A DNA stretch of 64,000 nucleotides. Origin: Robiginitomaculum sp. GTDB taxonomy: Bacteria; Pseudomonadota; Alphaproteobacteria; Caulobacterales; Maricaulaceae. Below, one piece after another: positions 35,441-44,350 of the stretch (within the stretch, counting starts at the first letter, position 1; the number at the start of each line of letters is the position of its first letter). The notes below the pieces were generated by a model that saw only the letters and a program-made list of their open reading frames with translations, ran no database searches and was not told the DNA's origin. The position numbers and the translations under genes were made by a program. The stretch is taken from positions 62,001 through 126,000 of the forward strand of contig JAJFFO010000020.1 of assembly GCA_021776615.1 (NCBI GenBank), given 5' to 3'.

Positions 35441-36763
35441 ATGTCTATTCCAGAAAAAAAATTAAAACAACTTGAGGCGTTTTTCTCTGTTCTTTCTGAG
35501 CGCCATCGGCAAGTTTTGGTTATGGCGATTAAGGCTGCGAAGGCAGATGGGGAAAAGGTGTTGCCGTGTGATGACCTTTTGATATTGCTTGGTCATGACG
35601 AAATTCCACAAGACCGGTGTCTGGAATTGTTTACCGTTGCGCAGCCATTAATGGTCGAGACTGCCAGACGTTGCGATCAGATTGAGGTTTCGTTGGTAAA
35701 AGATGTGTGGGACTTTTTTCTGCGTGACTTGAACCCAAAAATGGCGGCGGCATGGTTGTCAGATGACGTAGCTTTGGATGAAATTCGCCCATCCGTTGTT
35801 TCCATGTTCGGAGAATTGTTGGCAACCGACGACGGCCTGCAAACTTTGCAAGCCCGGTTTGGTGATGGTCGTATTGAACAACTCAAAATTCTTATTTCGT
35901 TAATGCAACGCCCGGACGATTTGCAGGATTTTTTCGCCGGATGGCCGGAGGTGGTAAAAAACTTAAACGAGGAATTAATCGCGCCTTTGCGGGATTTCAA
36001 CGACTTCCTAATGGCGGAGAATCCGGAAATAACGCCGCATTTATTGTTCCTGGTTGCGGCGCATTTGGAGCAGCCCTTTCAGGTCTTCAGGGCCGTAGAG
36101 AAGGTTACCGGCCACTCGAACGACCGGGTGATGGTAAAGACTGAACTAAAAGTGGTTGGCGACGCGCTTTTGGATCAAAACGATATTTTTCTTGATTCTT
36201 TCACCTGGGAAAAAGGGCAAGTTTGTGATGTTGAGGCCATGGTGTTGTCGCTGAGAAAGTTCGTAAAGTTGACCGCGGGCTGGATGAGTGAGTTTGAAAT
36301 TGACCCGGATGGCCCATGGGGAACGCGCTTGGCCTCTCAACGTTCACTTTGTGGGAAAAAATGGGGTGATCATATGGGCCGCGTCAGAAAAACGGTCGAT
36401 TTGGTTTTGCCTAGGAGGCGTGGGAAATTGACTGGCCGTCAAACTATGCCGGACCTTAATAAGGATATAGATGAAGCCAGCATTGCGCTCGCCGAAAATG
36501 AGATAGAGTTGTTGCTTACTGCCAGTTCCTATGCTTCGCAAAGCGGGTTTCAGGCCTCCAAAGACAAGGCCGCAAAAGCATTGGAAACCCGATTGGAGGA
36601 CCAAGGCAGAGATCTGTTAAGCCTGTTAGGCCGGGAAGATATCGAAGATTATCAGAAAGTTAGCGCCCACTTTGCGGTTCTTGTGCGCATCACGCATAGG
36701 TATTTAGGTGAAGAAGAGGCGAGCATCCTAACGCGCCGTAGTGTCGCCGCGATGGCGGCTTAG
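35441..36763 (+). CDS. Uncharacterised 440-residue protein, probably helical
   Basis: No family is recognised. The protein has no signal peptide or membrane helix, is rich in leucine, aspartate and glutamate, and looks mostly alpha-helical. A central stretch includes WMSEFEIDPDGPWGTRLASQRS, followed by a basic block RVRKTVDLVLPRRRGKLTGRQ. The last 100 residues (ALAENEIELLLTASSYASQSGFQASKDKAAKALE) look like a helical bundle. It is followed 15 bases later by the GGDEF-EAL gene and then a receiver protein, so a signalling role is likely by context only. Confidence 0.65.
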   Translation: MSIPEKKLKQLEAFFSVLSERHRQVLVMAIKAAKADGEKVLPCDDLLILLGHDEIPQDRCLELFTVAQPLMVETARRCDQIEVSLVKDVWDFFLRDLNPKMAAAWLSDDVALDEIRPSVVSMFGELLATDDGLQTLQARFGDGRIEQLKILISLMQRPDDLQDFFAGWPEVVKNLNEELIAPLRDFNDFLMAENPEITPHLLFLVAAHLEQPFQVFRAVEKVTGHSNDRVMVKTELKVVGDALLDQNDIFLDSFTWEKGQVCDVEAMVLSLRKFVKLTAGWMSEFEIDPDGPWGTRLASQRSLCGKKWGDHMGRVRKTVDLVLPRRRGKLTGRQTMPDLNKDIDEASIALAENEIELLLTASSYASQSGFQASKDKAAKALETRLEDQGRDLLSLLGREDIEDYQKVSAHFAVLVRITHRYLGEEEASILTRRSVAAMAA

Positions 36764-36778
36764 TCGCTGGGAGGTAAT

Positions 36779-38401
36779 ATGACGGGTACGGAAATTATTC
36801 AGCAGCGCAACCGGTTTATGGCATTCTCTTTTGCCAGTGCCGATTTGCTGTTGGAAGTGCAAAACGATGGCAATATTGGGTTTGCCCTGGGCGCGGCTAC
36901 ACCTTTCACCAAAAGTGAGGCGAGTGACCTTGTCGGGCGACAAGTTGCGGATCTGGTCGCGGTTAAAGACGCCAAATTGATGCAACACTTGATTGCTTCA
37001 ATAAGTGCAGGCCAAAGATTTGGCCCTATGACCGTGCGTAGTGCCGGGGACACGGCTCGCGATGTAATGGTGAGCGGGTGCCGGTTTCCGGGATATGAGG
37101 AAGTTCTTTGCCTGACCTTTTCCATTGAAGCGCGAAGTGGCCCGGCAACAGTAGTCGCCGAACGGGATTCGCACACCGGCTTGATTGAAGCTGGGGATTT
37201 TGAAGGCGTGGCCAAGGAAGCCTTGCAAAGCGCCAGAAAGGGCTCTCAAGATATAAAGCTCAGCTTGTTTTCGTTTGAGGGTCAGGAGGACTTTGCTTCG
37301 CGCGTCGACGGCGATGTTGCAGAAGAGTTTTTGGCGCAAACCGGCGCGATATTGCGGTCCGCAGCGTTTGCTGACGCTGCGGGACGACAGGGTGATGGCA
37401 AATACGCTATTTTGCATGCGAATGATGTTGAGGTTAACACCATTACAGACCGTCTCCGCCAAGCCTCAATAGAATTGGATCCCAAACGAGAGGGGATTCG
37501 TATTGAAGGCGGATCGATTGAGATTGAGCCAGAGATGAGTGCCAAAGATGCGGCTGCTGCTTTGGTTTTCGCTGTCAACCAATTTGCTTCTGACGATAAT
37601 GGTTTGCTGAGAGCCGAGGGCTTAACGACGTCGGTAGAAACCTTGATGAAAGAAACCGGCGCCAGAATGTCGCGTTTCAGAGAAGCGATCACGCAAGGAA
37701 AATTGAGCTTTCTCAAACAACCAATTGTTGATCTGCAGTCAAAACAAACTCATCATTATGAAGTGCTGGTGCGCTTTGAGGAGAATAAGTCGCCTTATGA
37801 AATGATCCGGTTTGCAGAGGGGACCGGACTTATCATGGAGCTTGATGATATTATTTTGAAACAAGCAATATCCTATCTATCTGGGTCGGAGGCAGATTCG
37901 AACACGAGCCTAGCGATCAATGTTTCTGGCAGATCGTTATCGTCGCCAACTTTTACGTCAAATTTATTCCGGGCCATGTCAGGCGTCACCTTTGCGCGCT
38001 CAAAACTGATGCTGGAAATAACCGAATCCGCGATCATCGAGGATTTGACGCAAGCTAACCAGATTATCCAGAAAGTGAGAAAACTCGGACATATGGTGTG
38101 TTTGGATGATTTTGGTGCCGGTGCCGCTTCTTTTCAATATTTGCGAGCATTGACGGTCGATTTCATCAAGATTGACGGCGCCTATGTACGTACTGCTTTG
38201 AAACGGGGGCGTGAGGCGACGCTGTTGAAAGGGATTGCAAGCTTGGCTCGCGATCTCGACACACGCACAATTGCGGAAAGCATTGAAACAAAGGAACAGA
38301 GCGCCATGTTGCTTGATCTGGGTATTGATCAAGGTCAGGGCTATTTATTCGGCCGCCCAGCACCGCTCAATTTTTCTCGTCAAGACGGGTATGCAGCATG
38401 A
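36779..38401 (+). CDS. Degenerate-GGDEF/EAL c-di-GMP phosphodiesterase
   Basis: A 540-residue cytoplasmic protein. The N-terminal PAS-like region spans about 1-125. A GGDEF-like region (125-275) has the signature replaced by GRQGDGKYAIL and is therefore unlikely to make c-di-GMP. An EAL domain covers 295-535. The EAL triad reads EVL (Glu328) but the other catalytic residues look present: N in INVSG, E in EITES, DD in LDDFGAG, K in FIKIDGAYV, E in IAESIET and Q in GQGYLFGRP. It probably hydrolyses c-di-GMP. The gene overlaps nothing and is followed 12 bases later by a receiver gene. Confidence 0.85.
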   Translation: MTGTEIIQQRNRFMAFSFASADLLLEVQNDGNIGFALGAATPFTKSEASDLVGRQVADLVAVKDAKLMQHLIASISAGQRFGPMTVRSAGDTARDVMVSGCRFPGYEEVLCLTFSIEARSGPATVVAERDSHTGLIEAGDFEGVAKEALQSARKGSQDIKLSLFSFEGQEDFASRVDGDVAEEFLAQTGAILRSAAFADAAGRQGDGKYAILHANDVEVNTITDRLRQASIELDPKREGIRIEGGSIEIEPEMSAKDAAAALVFAVNQFASDDNGLLRAEGLTTSVETLMKETGARMSRFREAITQGKLSFLKQPIVDLQSKQTHHYEVLVRFEENKSPYEMIRFAEGTGLIMELDDIILKQAISYLSGSEADSNTSLAINVSGRSLSSPTFTSNLFRAMSGVTFARSKLMLEITESAIIEDLTQANQIIQKVRKLGHMVCLDDFGAGAASFQYLRALTVDFIKIDGAYVRTALKRGREATLLKGIASLARDLDTRTIAESIETKEQSAMLLDLGIDQGQGYLFGRPAPLNFSRQDGYAA

Positions 38402-38413
38402 CAAGGTAGTACA

Positions 38414-38974
38414 ATGAAGTCGGGGTTGAAAGACGTGAGTGTGCTCATTATTGATGATAACACGCACATGATAAAAATTGTCAAAACGATCTTGAAGGGT
38501 TTCGGAGTTGCGACCTTTTTCGAGGCGACGGACGCGGCTGATGCGTTCGATCTCGTTCGCACAAACGGACCGGATATCATTATTGTTGATTATCAGATGA
38601 ATTTACTGGATGGCGTTGATTTCGTACGCCTTGTTCGAACTGGGCAAGATGTTTCTAATCCCTATGTCCCTATTATTATGCTTACTGCCTACTCGGAAAG
38701 AAAGCGTGTGTTGGCAGCCAGGGATGCTGGAATTACCGAATTTTGCTGTAAGCCGGTGACTGCAGAGGAATTATACAAAAAGTTTTGTTCCATCATAAAT
38801 TCGCCGCGCCAATTCGTAAGAACGTCGTCCTATTTTGGCCCGGATCGGCGGCGTCATGATGATACGCAGTTTGGTGGGCCGTTTTTGCGCAAAACCGACG
38901 AAAGGTGCGGGGCCGGTGAAGACGTGGCGGTAGGTGGGAATACCCAAAAAACCTTAGATTTTACGTCGAACTGA
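38414..38974 (+). CDS. Receiver-domain protein with FGPDRRR tail
   Basis: A 186-residue single-domain response regulator. The CheY-like receiver (about 8-130) has Asp59 in IIIVDYQMNLLDG as phospho-acceptor and the conserved Lys in CCKPVTAEELY. It is followed by a short tail with the YFGPDRRRHDD motif seen on many alphaproteobacterial receiver proteins. No DNA-binding domain is present. It lies downstream of the EAL gene and upstream of the PleC-like kinase, so it may be the kinase target or an EAL partner. Confidence 0.87.
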   Translation: MKSGLKDVSVLIIDDNTHMIKIVKTILKGFGVATFFEATDAADAFDLVRTNGPDIIIVDYQMNLLDGVDFVRLVRTGQDVSNPYVPIIMLTAYSERKRVLAARDAGITEFCCKPVTAEELYKKFCSIINSPRQFVRTSSYFGPDRRRHDDTQFGGPFLRKTDERCGAGEDVAVGGNTQKTLDFTSN

Positions 38975-39119
38975 AACATCTGACGGCCTGCTTTGCGTGC
39001 TTACACAATGACACGCTCGCTGTGCTCAATTGCACATTTTACCTCGACAGTGTTGACTCCGAAGGACTATCTTCGCGTCTAAGACGAAATACTGACGGGA
39101 AAGGGGCGCCGCTAAGTCG

Positions 39120-41810
39120 ATGGGGAATGTTAACACAACGCAGACTCCCCCAGATATTGCTGATGGCGGTGGTGCGCGCGATCAATCCCCTATGAAGAAA
39201 ACGGCGAAGCCTGGCGCAGCTGCAAAGCGTAAGGCGAAATCACGTAACCCAAACACTGATGCATCTGCCGTATTGAGCAATACCGGTGCTGAGGCACGAT
39301 TAGCCATTGGCGTCGTCATATTCTTTGTGATTGCTTTTATTCTCGTTATTGGCATGAAGCTTTTGCAGGAGCGTCGGGCGGCCCTTGCCAACGCTGTCCT
39401 TTCCCAAGCCTATTCGGCGACGATGACGGCGGAGCAAGTCCGTACCAAGTTAACGGATGTAAGGAGTTTTGCTAGCGCTCTTGCGCTCTCCACTCGTGAA
39501 ACATCAAACCGCCAGTCTAGCGCCCTTGTGCGTAGAGGCATGGCCGAACTTGTTGCCCGACCTGTGGTGCAAAGCGCGATAGTTTTCGCTGGTGATGGAC
39601 GTGTTGTGGATAGTGAAGGGGTTTTTGAGGATTCCGCAGCGCTTTGGAATGATCTCCCTGATTGGGTGAGGGGCGAGAAAGCGGCCGCATATTGGTTGCG
39701 CGAACAGGCCCAAAAAAATCAATTGCTCGTGGTAGCTCCCATCGGCAATGCGTCTCAGCCATCGATTATGGCGATCACAATATCTGGCGATTCGCTAGTG
39801 CCTCCTGCCTCGCCTGGTGGCATTGATACGGTTATTATTGACCGTACCGGTAATTTGCTTAGCAAGAGTTCCACGCAAATATCACCAGCTTTGCTGGAGC
39901 GGCTGGTTACGGAAGCCAAAAGTGCTGATCTTAGCGCTGATCAGCGCGCCATTAGTGGTTTCCCCCTTCGCGATGCCAAGGGCGAACATTTGATGGTCGG
40001 AGCCTCCAGCCTTCTTGGCGGTACGCTGAGAGTCTATAGGGTGATGCCGCTTAGCCTCAATGACGCAACGTGGACGCGAACCATCACTTTCTTTGTGTTG
40101 ATGACCATTGCGCCATTGCTGGTCGCCGCCGTTCTTTGCGTTATTTTACTGGTCCAGATGGATAGCCTTAAGGTTGCCCGACAAGCCTTGCTAGACAGCG
40201 AAAGACGGTTTCGCTTGGCGATTGAAGGTGCGCGTAGTGGCGTGTGGGATTGGGACACGTCTTCTGGTCAGGTTTTTGTCACGGATTCGCTGGCAAAAAT
40301 GTTTAGCTGGAAGAAGGGCGCGATTGTGCCGGTGGCTGAGTTTCTCAACCTTGTGCATAGAGATGATCGGCAAAAGCTTTCTGCGGCGATGGCTGCTGGC
40401 CCAGAGACTGGCGAGGTGGATGTTGAGTTTCGGGCGGCAAATTTACCCATATGGTTGCATGCGCGCGGCAGACCATGGCGTTCGGAAAATACGACATCGT
40501 CGGGCCGCATTGTTGGGGTGGCAATTGAGATCACCGAACAGAAAGGCGCACAGGCCCGTCTAAATGCTGCGGAGACGCGCCTGCGTGCGGCTTTGGAATC
40601 CATGTCGGAATCATTTGTTGTTTGGGACGTGAAGCGACGTCTGATCATGTGTAATCGAAAATTTAGTGATTTTTTTCGTATTGAACCATCGGCATTGCGT
40701 CCGGGCACACCATATGATGTGTTGGAGAAGGCCGCTGAGCCGGCGATTAAAGCGGTGCATGACGGTGCTGACGAAAATGCTATCGAGCTTGAATTGGCGG
40801 ACGGGCGATGGGTGCATCTCTCGGAGCGCCCCACGCGCGATGGTGGCCTGGTGGGCATTGGCACCGACATAACCGCCTTGAAAGTGCAAGAACAGCTATT
40901 GTTGGGTAAAGAAAAGGATTTGCGTGAAACTGTCGATGATTTGGAGTTAAGCAAGACTCGCATCTCTGAATTGGCGGAGAGTTACCAGCAAGAAAAGATA
41001 CGGGCAATTGAGGCCAATAGCTCCAAGAGCGAGTTTTTGGCAAATATGTCCCATGAGTTGCGCACGCCATTGAATGCCATCAATGGGTTTTCCGAGATTA
41101 TGCAAACCGAAATGTATGGGCCGCTCGGTGATGATCGCTATAAGGAATATGTGGGTGATATTTTGGGCAGTGGCCAACACCTTCTATCCTTGATCAACGA
41201 CATATTGGATATGTCCAAAATCGAAGCCGGGAAAATGTCCCTGCAAACCGAAACCGTCTATGTGGACGAGGTCATTGAACAATGCATGCGTATTGTGCGT
41301 GGCCGGGCGGTTGAAAGCGGCTTGAAACTTGATGTGAATATTGCTGCCCTGCCAACGATTAAAGCAGACCCTCGGGCCGTCAAGCAGGTGCTCATTAATC
41401 TAACGTCTAACGCCATCAAATTCACCCTTGAGGGTGGCACCGTGACGGTAAATGGACACGAGGAACGTGGCGGCGTGCGCTTGGATGTGGTTGATACCGG
41501 GATCGGTATTCCGGAAGAGCATTTGCCGCTGATCTGTAAGCCATTTGTGCAGGTTGAGAGCCAGCATTCAAAAAGCCACAAAGGTTCAGGGCTGGGGCTG
41601 GCGCTTTCGCAATCGCTGATTTTGCTACACGGCGGCGAATTTACGCTTACCAGCACTTTGGGCGTTGGCACTACGGTTTCGGTTTGGTTGCCCGCCATAG
41701 CTAAGGAAAGTGATGACGAGGCCCCGGACCCGGCTACGGCATCGGAAAACAGCGAAGATGGCGAAGCTGATACGCCTTCGGTTGATGATCAGTTGTTAGT
41801 CAACGGATAA
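39120..41810 (+). CDS. PleC/PdhS-type histidine kinase/phosphatase
   Basis: An 896-residue membrane kinase. A basic, disordered N-terminus (1-58) leads to membrane helix 1 (61-80), a periplasmic sensor (about 85-315) and membrane helix 2 (320-346). Two PAS domains follow (from about 360 and 487), then HisKA with His645 in NMSHELRTPLNA and an ATPase ending in QVESQHSKSHKGSGLGLALS. The sequence around GPLGDDRYKEY-GDILGSGQHLL and INDILDMSKIEAGK is characteristic of the PleC/DivJ/PdhS cell-polarity kinases, and the layout best fits PleC. These control DivK and CtrA. Orthology needs a tree. Confidence 0.82.
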   Translation: MGNVNTTQTPPDIADGGGARDQSPMKKTAKPGAAAKRKAKSRNPNTDASAVLSNTGAEARLAIGVVIFFVIAFILVIGMKLLQERRAALANAVLSQAYSATMTAEQVRTKLTDVRSFASALALSTRETSNRQSSALVRRGMAELVARPVVQSAIVFAGDGRVVDSEGVFEDSAALWNDLPDWVRGEKAAAYWLREQAQKNQLLVVAPIGNASQPSIMAITISGDSLVPPASPGGIDTVIIDRTGNLLSKSSTQISPALLERLVTEAKSADLSADQRAISGFPLRDAKGEHLMVGASSLLGGTLRVYRVMPLSLNDATWTRTITFFVLMTIAPLLVAAVLCVILLVQMDSLKVARQALLDSERRFRLAIEGARSGVWDWDTSSGQVFVTDSLAKMFSWKKGAIVPVAEFLNLVHRDDRQKLSAAMAAGPETGEVDVEFRAANLPIWLHARGRPWRSENTTSSGRIVGVAIEITEQKGAQARLNAAETRLRAALESMSESFVVWDVKRRLIMCNRKFSDFFRIEPSALRPGTPYDVLEKAAEPAIKAVHDGADENAIELELADGRWVHLSERPTRDGGLVGIGTDITALKVQEQLLLGKEKDLRETVDDLELSKTRISELAESYQQEKIRAIEANSSKSEFLANMSHELRTPLNAINGFSEIMQTEMYGPLGDDRYKEYVGDILGSGQHLLSLINDILDMSKIEAGKMSLQTETVYVDEVIEQCMRIVRGRAVESGLKLDVNIAALPTIKADPRAVKQVLINLTSNAIKFTLEGGTVTVNGHEERGGVRLDVVDTGIGIPEEHLPLICKPFVQVESQHSKSHKGSGLGLALSQSLILLHGGEFTLTSTLGVGTTVSVWLPAIAKESDDEAPDPATASENSEDGEADTPSVDDQLLVNG

Positions 41811-41844
41811 GCCTGTCGCGAGACCAGCGCGTTGTTCGGTTCTA

Positions 41845-42369
41845 TTATGGTTGTTGCGGTCGCCTTTGCGGCTTTCTTCCCTGTGTACGCTTTTTGCGAT
41901 ACTTTGGTATTCGACTGGCGGTCTGGATGACCCGCCGCCGCGTTTCAGGATCAAGGTCACGCAAAATATCCAACACGATTGCCTGTGCCAGTTTTTGAGA
42001 TTGCGCATCCAGATCCCTGACGCGGGCCAATACGGCTTCAATTTTAGCTTCATCTAACTGTTTGGCACTTAGCAAGCGCGCTAAATCTTCTTTGGTTAGC
42101 ATTGAGGCACGGTGAATTTCCTGATGCTTCCCTGCCGCTGCCTTGAGAGAGGCCATGGCTTTGCGGCGTTCGGTTTCAGGCAAAGCGCGGATGAAGGTGC
42201 GTGGATCGAACCGGAATTGCGCCGGCGGCCCGGTTCGCTGTATTTTTGCCGGTGGCGATTGATGGTGCCGCCCGGCCATGGCAATACCGCCAACTGCACC
42301 CAAGACAATCAGATTTATCGCCGCCGATGCCAAAAGGGCAATGGTAAGGCCTTTTTTTGAAATGTTCAT
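41845..42369 (-). CDS. Spy/CpxP-like periplasmic protein (metal-resistance family)
   Basis: A 174-residue protein with an N-terminal membrane segment (about 9-31) and a helical periplasmic part with RFDPRTFIRALPETERRKAMASLKAAAGKHQ and the LARLLSAKQLDEAKIEAVLARVRDLDAQSQ stretch. This matches the alphaproteobacterial 'periplasmic heavy metal sensor' or Metal_resist family related to Spy and CpxP. The tail is very basic. It overlaps the upstream membrane gene by four bases and ends the EF-hand/ECF sigma operon. Confidence 0.75.
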   Translation of the reverse strand: MNISKKGLTIALLASAAINLIVLGAVGGIAMAGRHHQSPPAKIQRTGPPAQFRFDPRTFIRALPETERRKAMASLKAAAGKHQEIHRASMLTKEDLARLLSAKQLDEAKIEAVLARVRDLDAQSQKLAQAIVLDILRDLDPETRRRVIQTASRIPKYRKKRTQGRKPQRRPQQP

Positions 42370-42857
42370 ATTGAGAAATCCTCGGCGAATACACTGTCAT
42401 CCTGACCAAAAGTATTTGTGAGAAGCTCAGTGGCAGGGTTTTCACGCAGCGTGTGTGCGTAACCGACATAGCCGCCGGTAAATCCGCAGACTAATAATAA
42501 CGCAAAGGTCACGCCCCATGCAGGAATGGCATTGGCAGGCTGCGCAAACATGGTCGAAAAAGCTTGGCGTAATGGCGAAAATAAGCGTGATTGCGTGGCG
42601 ATTTTTTGCTGCATGAAGCTGTCTAACACTTGCGCTTCCAGCTTTGAACATACCGGTTGAGCCGGCATTTGCGACAAAGCGCGGTCGATACCAATTTGCG
42701 TATCGAGAATGGCCTGTGCCCGCACCGGCTGCTGATTGATGAAATCAGTGGCTCGGGTTTGTCGAGCACATGGCCATTTATACACCGAACTGCCATAAGC
42801 GGCGGCAAGTGTTTTGAACTCTGTCTCGGTCATTGGAGCGCTCATGGTTTTCCTCAT
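42366..42857 (-). CDS. Single-pass membrane protein, candidate anti-sigma factor
   Basis: A 163-residue protein. The cytosolic N-terminal region of about 110 residues includes MTETEFKTLAAAYGSSVYKWP, then comes one membrane helix (about 113-132, WGVTFALLLVCGFTGGYVGY) and a short outer tail. The position directly after an ECF sigma gene, with start and sigma stop overlapping (ATGA), and the topology fit an anti-sigma factor. No zinc-binding HxxxCxxC motif is visible, so it would be an unusual type. ATG 42845 is an alternative start. Confidence 0.6.
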   Translation of the reverse strand: MRKTMSAPMTETEFKTLAAAYGSSVYKWPCARQTRATDFINQQPVRAQAILDTQIGIDRALSQMPAQPVCSKLEAQVLDSFMQQKIATQSRLFSPLRQAFSTMFAQPANAIPAWGVTFALLLVCGFTGGYVGYAHTLRENPATELLTNTFGQDDSVFAEDFSI

Positions 42858-43513
42858 TTCTCGAGCAGCATTTTTGCTTCGGCGAATAGTTGTCGGCGTA
42901 ATCCACGGCGTCCGCGAGCCAACAGAGATTCCAAAGCTTCAACACTGATTTCCATGATGCTGGCAGCATCAATATTGCTTATTTCGCGCAGGTGACAAAG
43001 TGTCAGCGCTGCGCGTTGACGGTCCGGAAGCTGCTTCATTGCTGCTTCAATTCGCCTCTTGGTTTGCAGATCGATAATGTTTTGATCTGCGGGTTGACTA
43101 TCCTCGTCCTCGCGATCCGGAATCGTGTCCAAATAAACTTCACGGCGGCGGCGTAGCCGATCATAGCATAGATTGATTGCAACCCTGTGTATCCAGGTTT
43201 CGAACCGCGCTCGTCCGGGCTCCCATTTGCCGGCGTTTTGCCAAACCTTTAAAAACACTTCCTGCGCAACATCCTCCGCTTCGCTTGCATCGCCCAACAT
43301 ATGGCGTGCCAAAGCGGTTATTTTGGGTAGATGGCGCTGTACCAGCTTGGTTGCGGCCCGCGTGTCGCCTTTGCCGACGCGCCGCACAAGAGGCGCGTCA
43401 GGGTCGTTCACGGTGCCGGGCTTGTTCGCCATCTGCGGGTCCTGAGTTGCTGCACCATTGCGCAAAATTGACGCTTGGGCGAGCAAGTGACTGGGCCGAG
43501 CAGTTAACACCAT
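42854..43513 (-). CDS. ECF-type RNA polymerase sigma factor
   Basis: A sigma-70 family member of about 219 residues with sigma2 (ATKLVQRHLPKITALARHMLGDASEAEDVAQEVFLKVW) and sigma4 (MKQLPDRQRAALTLCHLREISNIDAASIMEISVEALESLLARGRR). It has no sigma1.1 or sigma3 region. The ATG at 43513 has a strong GAGGGGG box six bases away. ATG 43432 would remove a poorly conserved 27-residue head. The larger open frame into the EF-hand gene is an antisense-like shadow. It lies 22 bases after the EF-hand gene on the same strand and probably controls this operon. Confidence 0.88.
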   Translation of the reverse strand: MVLTARPSHLLAQASILRNGAATQDPQMANKPGTVNDPDAPLVRRVGKGDTRAATKLVQRHLPKITALARHMLGDASEAEDVAQEVFLKVWQNAGKWEPGRARFETWIHRVAINLCYDRLRRRREVYLDTIPDREDEDSQPADQNIIDLQTKRRIEAAMKQLPDRQRAALTLCHLREISNIDAASIMEISVEALESLLARGRRGLRRQLFAEAKMLLEK

Positions 43514-43535
43514 ACCCGGCCCCCTCACCATCACT

Positions 43536-44282
43536 TTAGCGTTTTGGCGGCATTCTCTTGTGTGGACCCTTATGGCGGCGGGGCGCATTTTCGACCTCAT
43601 CCTTGGTGATTTTGCCATCTTTATTGGCATCCATATGGGCAAACATGCGGTCTTCAGCGTCAACAAACTCGCTACGGGAAACCTTGCCGTCGTCATTGGT
43701 GTCGACTGATTGGCGCGCCGGTCTTTCCTTTTGTCGTTTTTCTTTTGCGGCTTTGCGGTCATCAGCGGAAAGAAAGCCATCGCCATTCACATCCATACGC
43801 TTAAAGCGGTCACGCTTGGCGGCGTCGTGTTCTTCGGCGCTGATATTGCCATCGCCATTACTGTCGAGACGTTTAAACAGGGGCGAATTTTTCGTTGCAA
43901 ACTCGGCATAAGAAACCTTACCATCCTTGTCGGTATCCGCCTCTTGCTTGCGATCCAGTTTCCGCTCGGCTTGGTGGATCTTGCGTTTTGCCTTGTATTT
44001 TTGTCGACCTAGACGTTTTTCTTCACCTTCGAGATAGCCATCGTCATTACGATCCATCTTGTCAAATATTTGGCCGCGATGGGCTTTCATCTCATCTTGT
44101 GTGACAATGCCATCCTTATCGGCATCAATTTGTTCAAACATTTTTTTTTGGCCTTGGTTCGGGCCATGGTGACGGGCCGGTCCGGCCATATGCCTTTTCC
44201 CGTCTTGAGGTGGCATTTGTGCCAAGGCGCTTGTGCCGCCAAAGGTAGCCAAAATTGCCGTGGTGATTAGAAAACGTTTCAT
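43536..44282 (-). CDS. Exported EF-hand protein with seven calcium-binding loops
   Basis: A 248-residue protein with a signal peptide (MKRFLITTAILATFGGTSALA). It then has seven canonical or near-canonical EF loops, including DADKDGIVTQDE, DRNDDGYLEGEE, DTDKDGKVSYAE, DSNGDGNISAEE, DVNGDGFLSADD, DTNDDGKVSRSE and DANKDGKITKDE. It is rich in Lys and Arg outside the loops, with basic ends. It is probably a periplasmic calcium binder. AAGGAG precedes ATG 44282. It is the first gene of a run leading to an ECF sigma factor, a membrane protein and a Spy-like protein, suggesting an envelope or calcium stress circuit. Confidence 0.85.
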   Translation of the reverse strand: MKRFLITTAILATFGGTSALAQMPPQDGKRHMAGPARHHGPNQGQKKMFEQIDADKDGIVTQDEMKAHRGQIFDKMDRNDDGYLEGEEKRLGRQKYKAKRKIHQAERKLDRKQEADTDKDGKVSYAEFATKNSPLFKRLDSNGDGNISAEEHDAAKRDRFKRMDVNGDGFLSADDRKAAKEKRQKERPARQSVDTNDDGKVSRSEFVDAEDRMFAHMDANKDGKITKDEVENAPRRHKGPHKRMPPKR

Positions 44283-44350
44283 GGTGTACTCCTTGATTGT
44301 CCCGCCCAGTACAAATCAAACGTGCCGTGATATAAAAACCCGTCGCTATG

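Noticed and set aside
40268-40963. 231-codon frame antisense to the PleC-like kinase
   Set aside because: Serine/arginine-rich shadow of the PAS-domain coding sequence.
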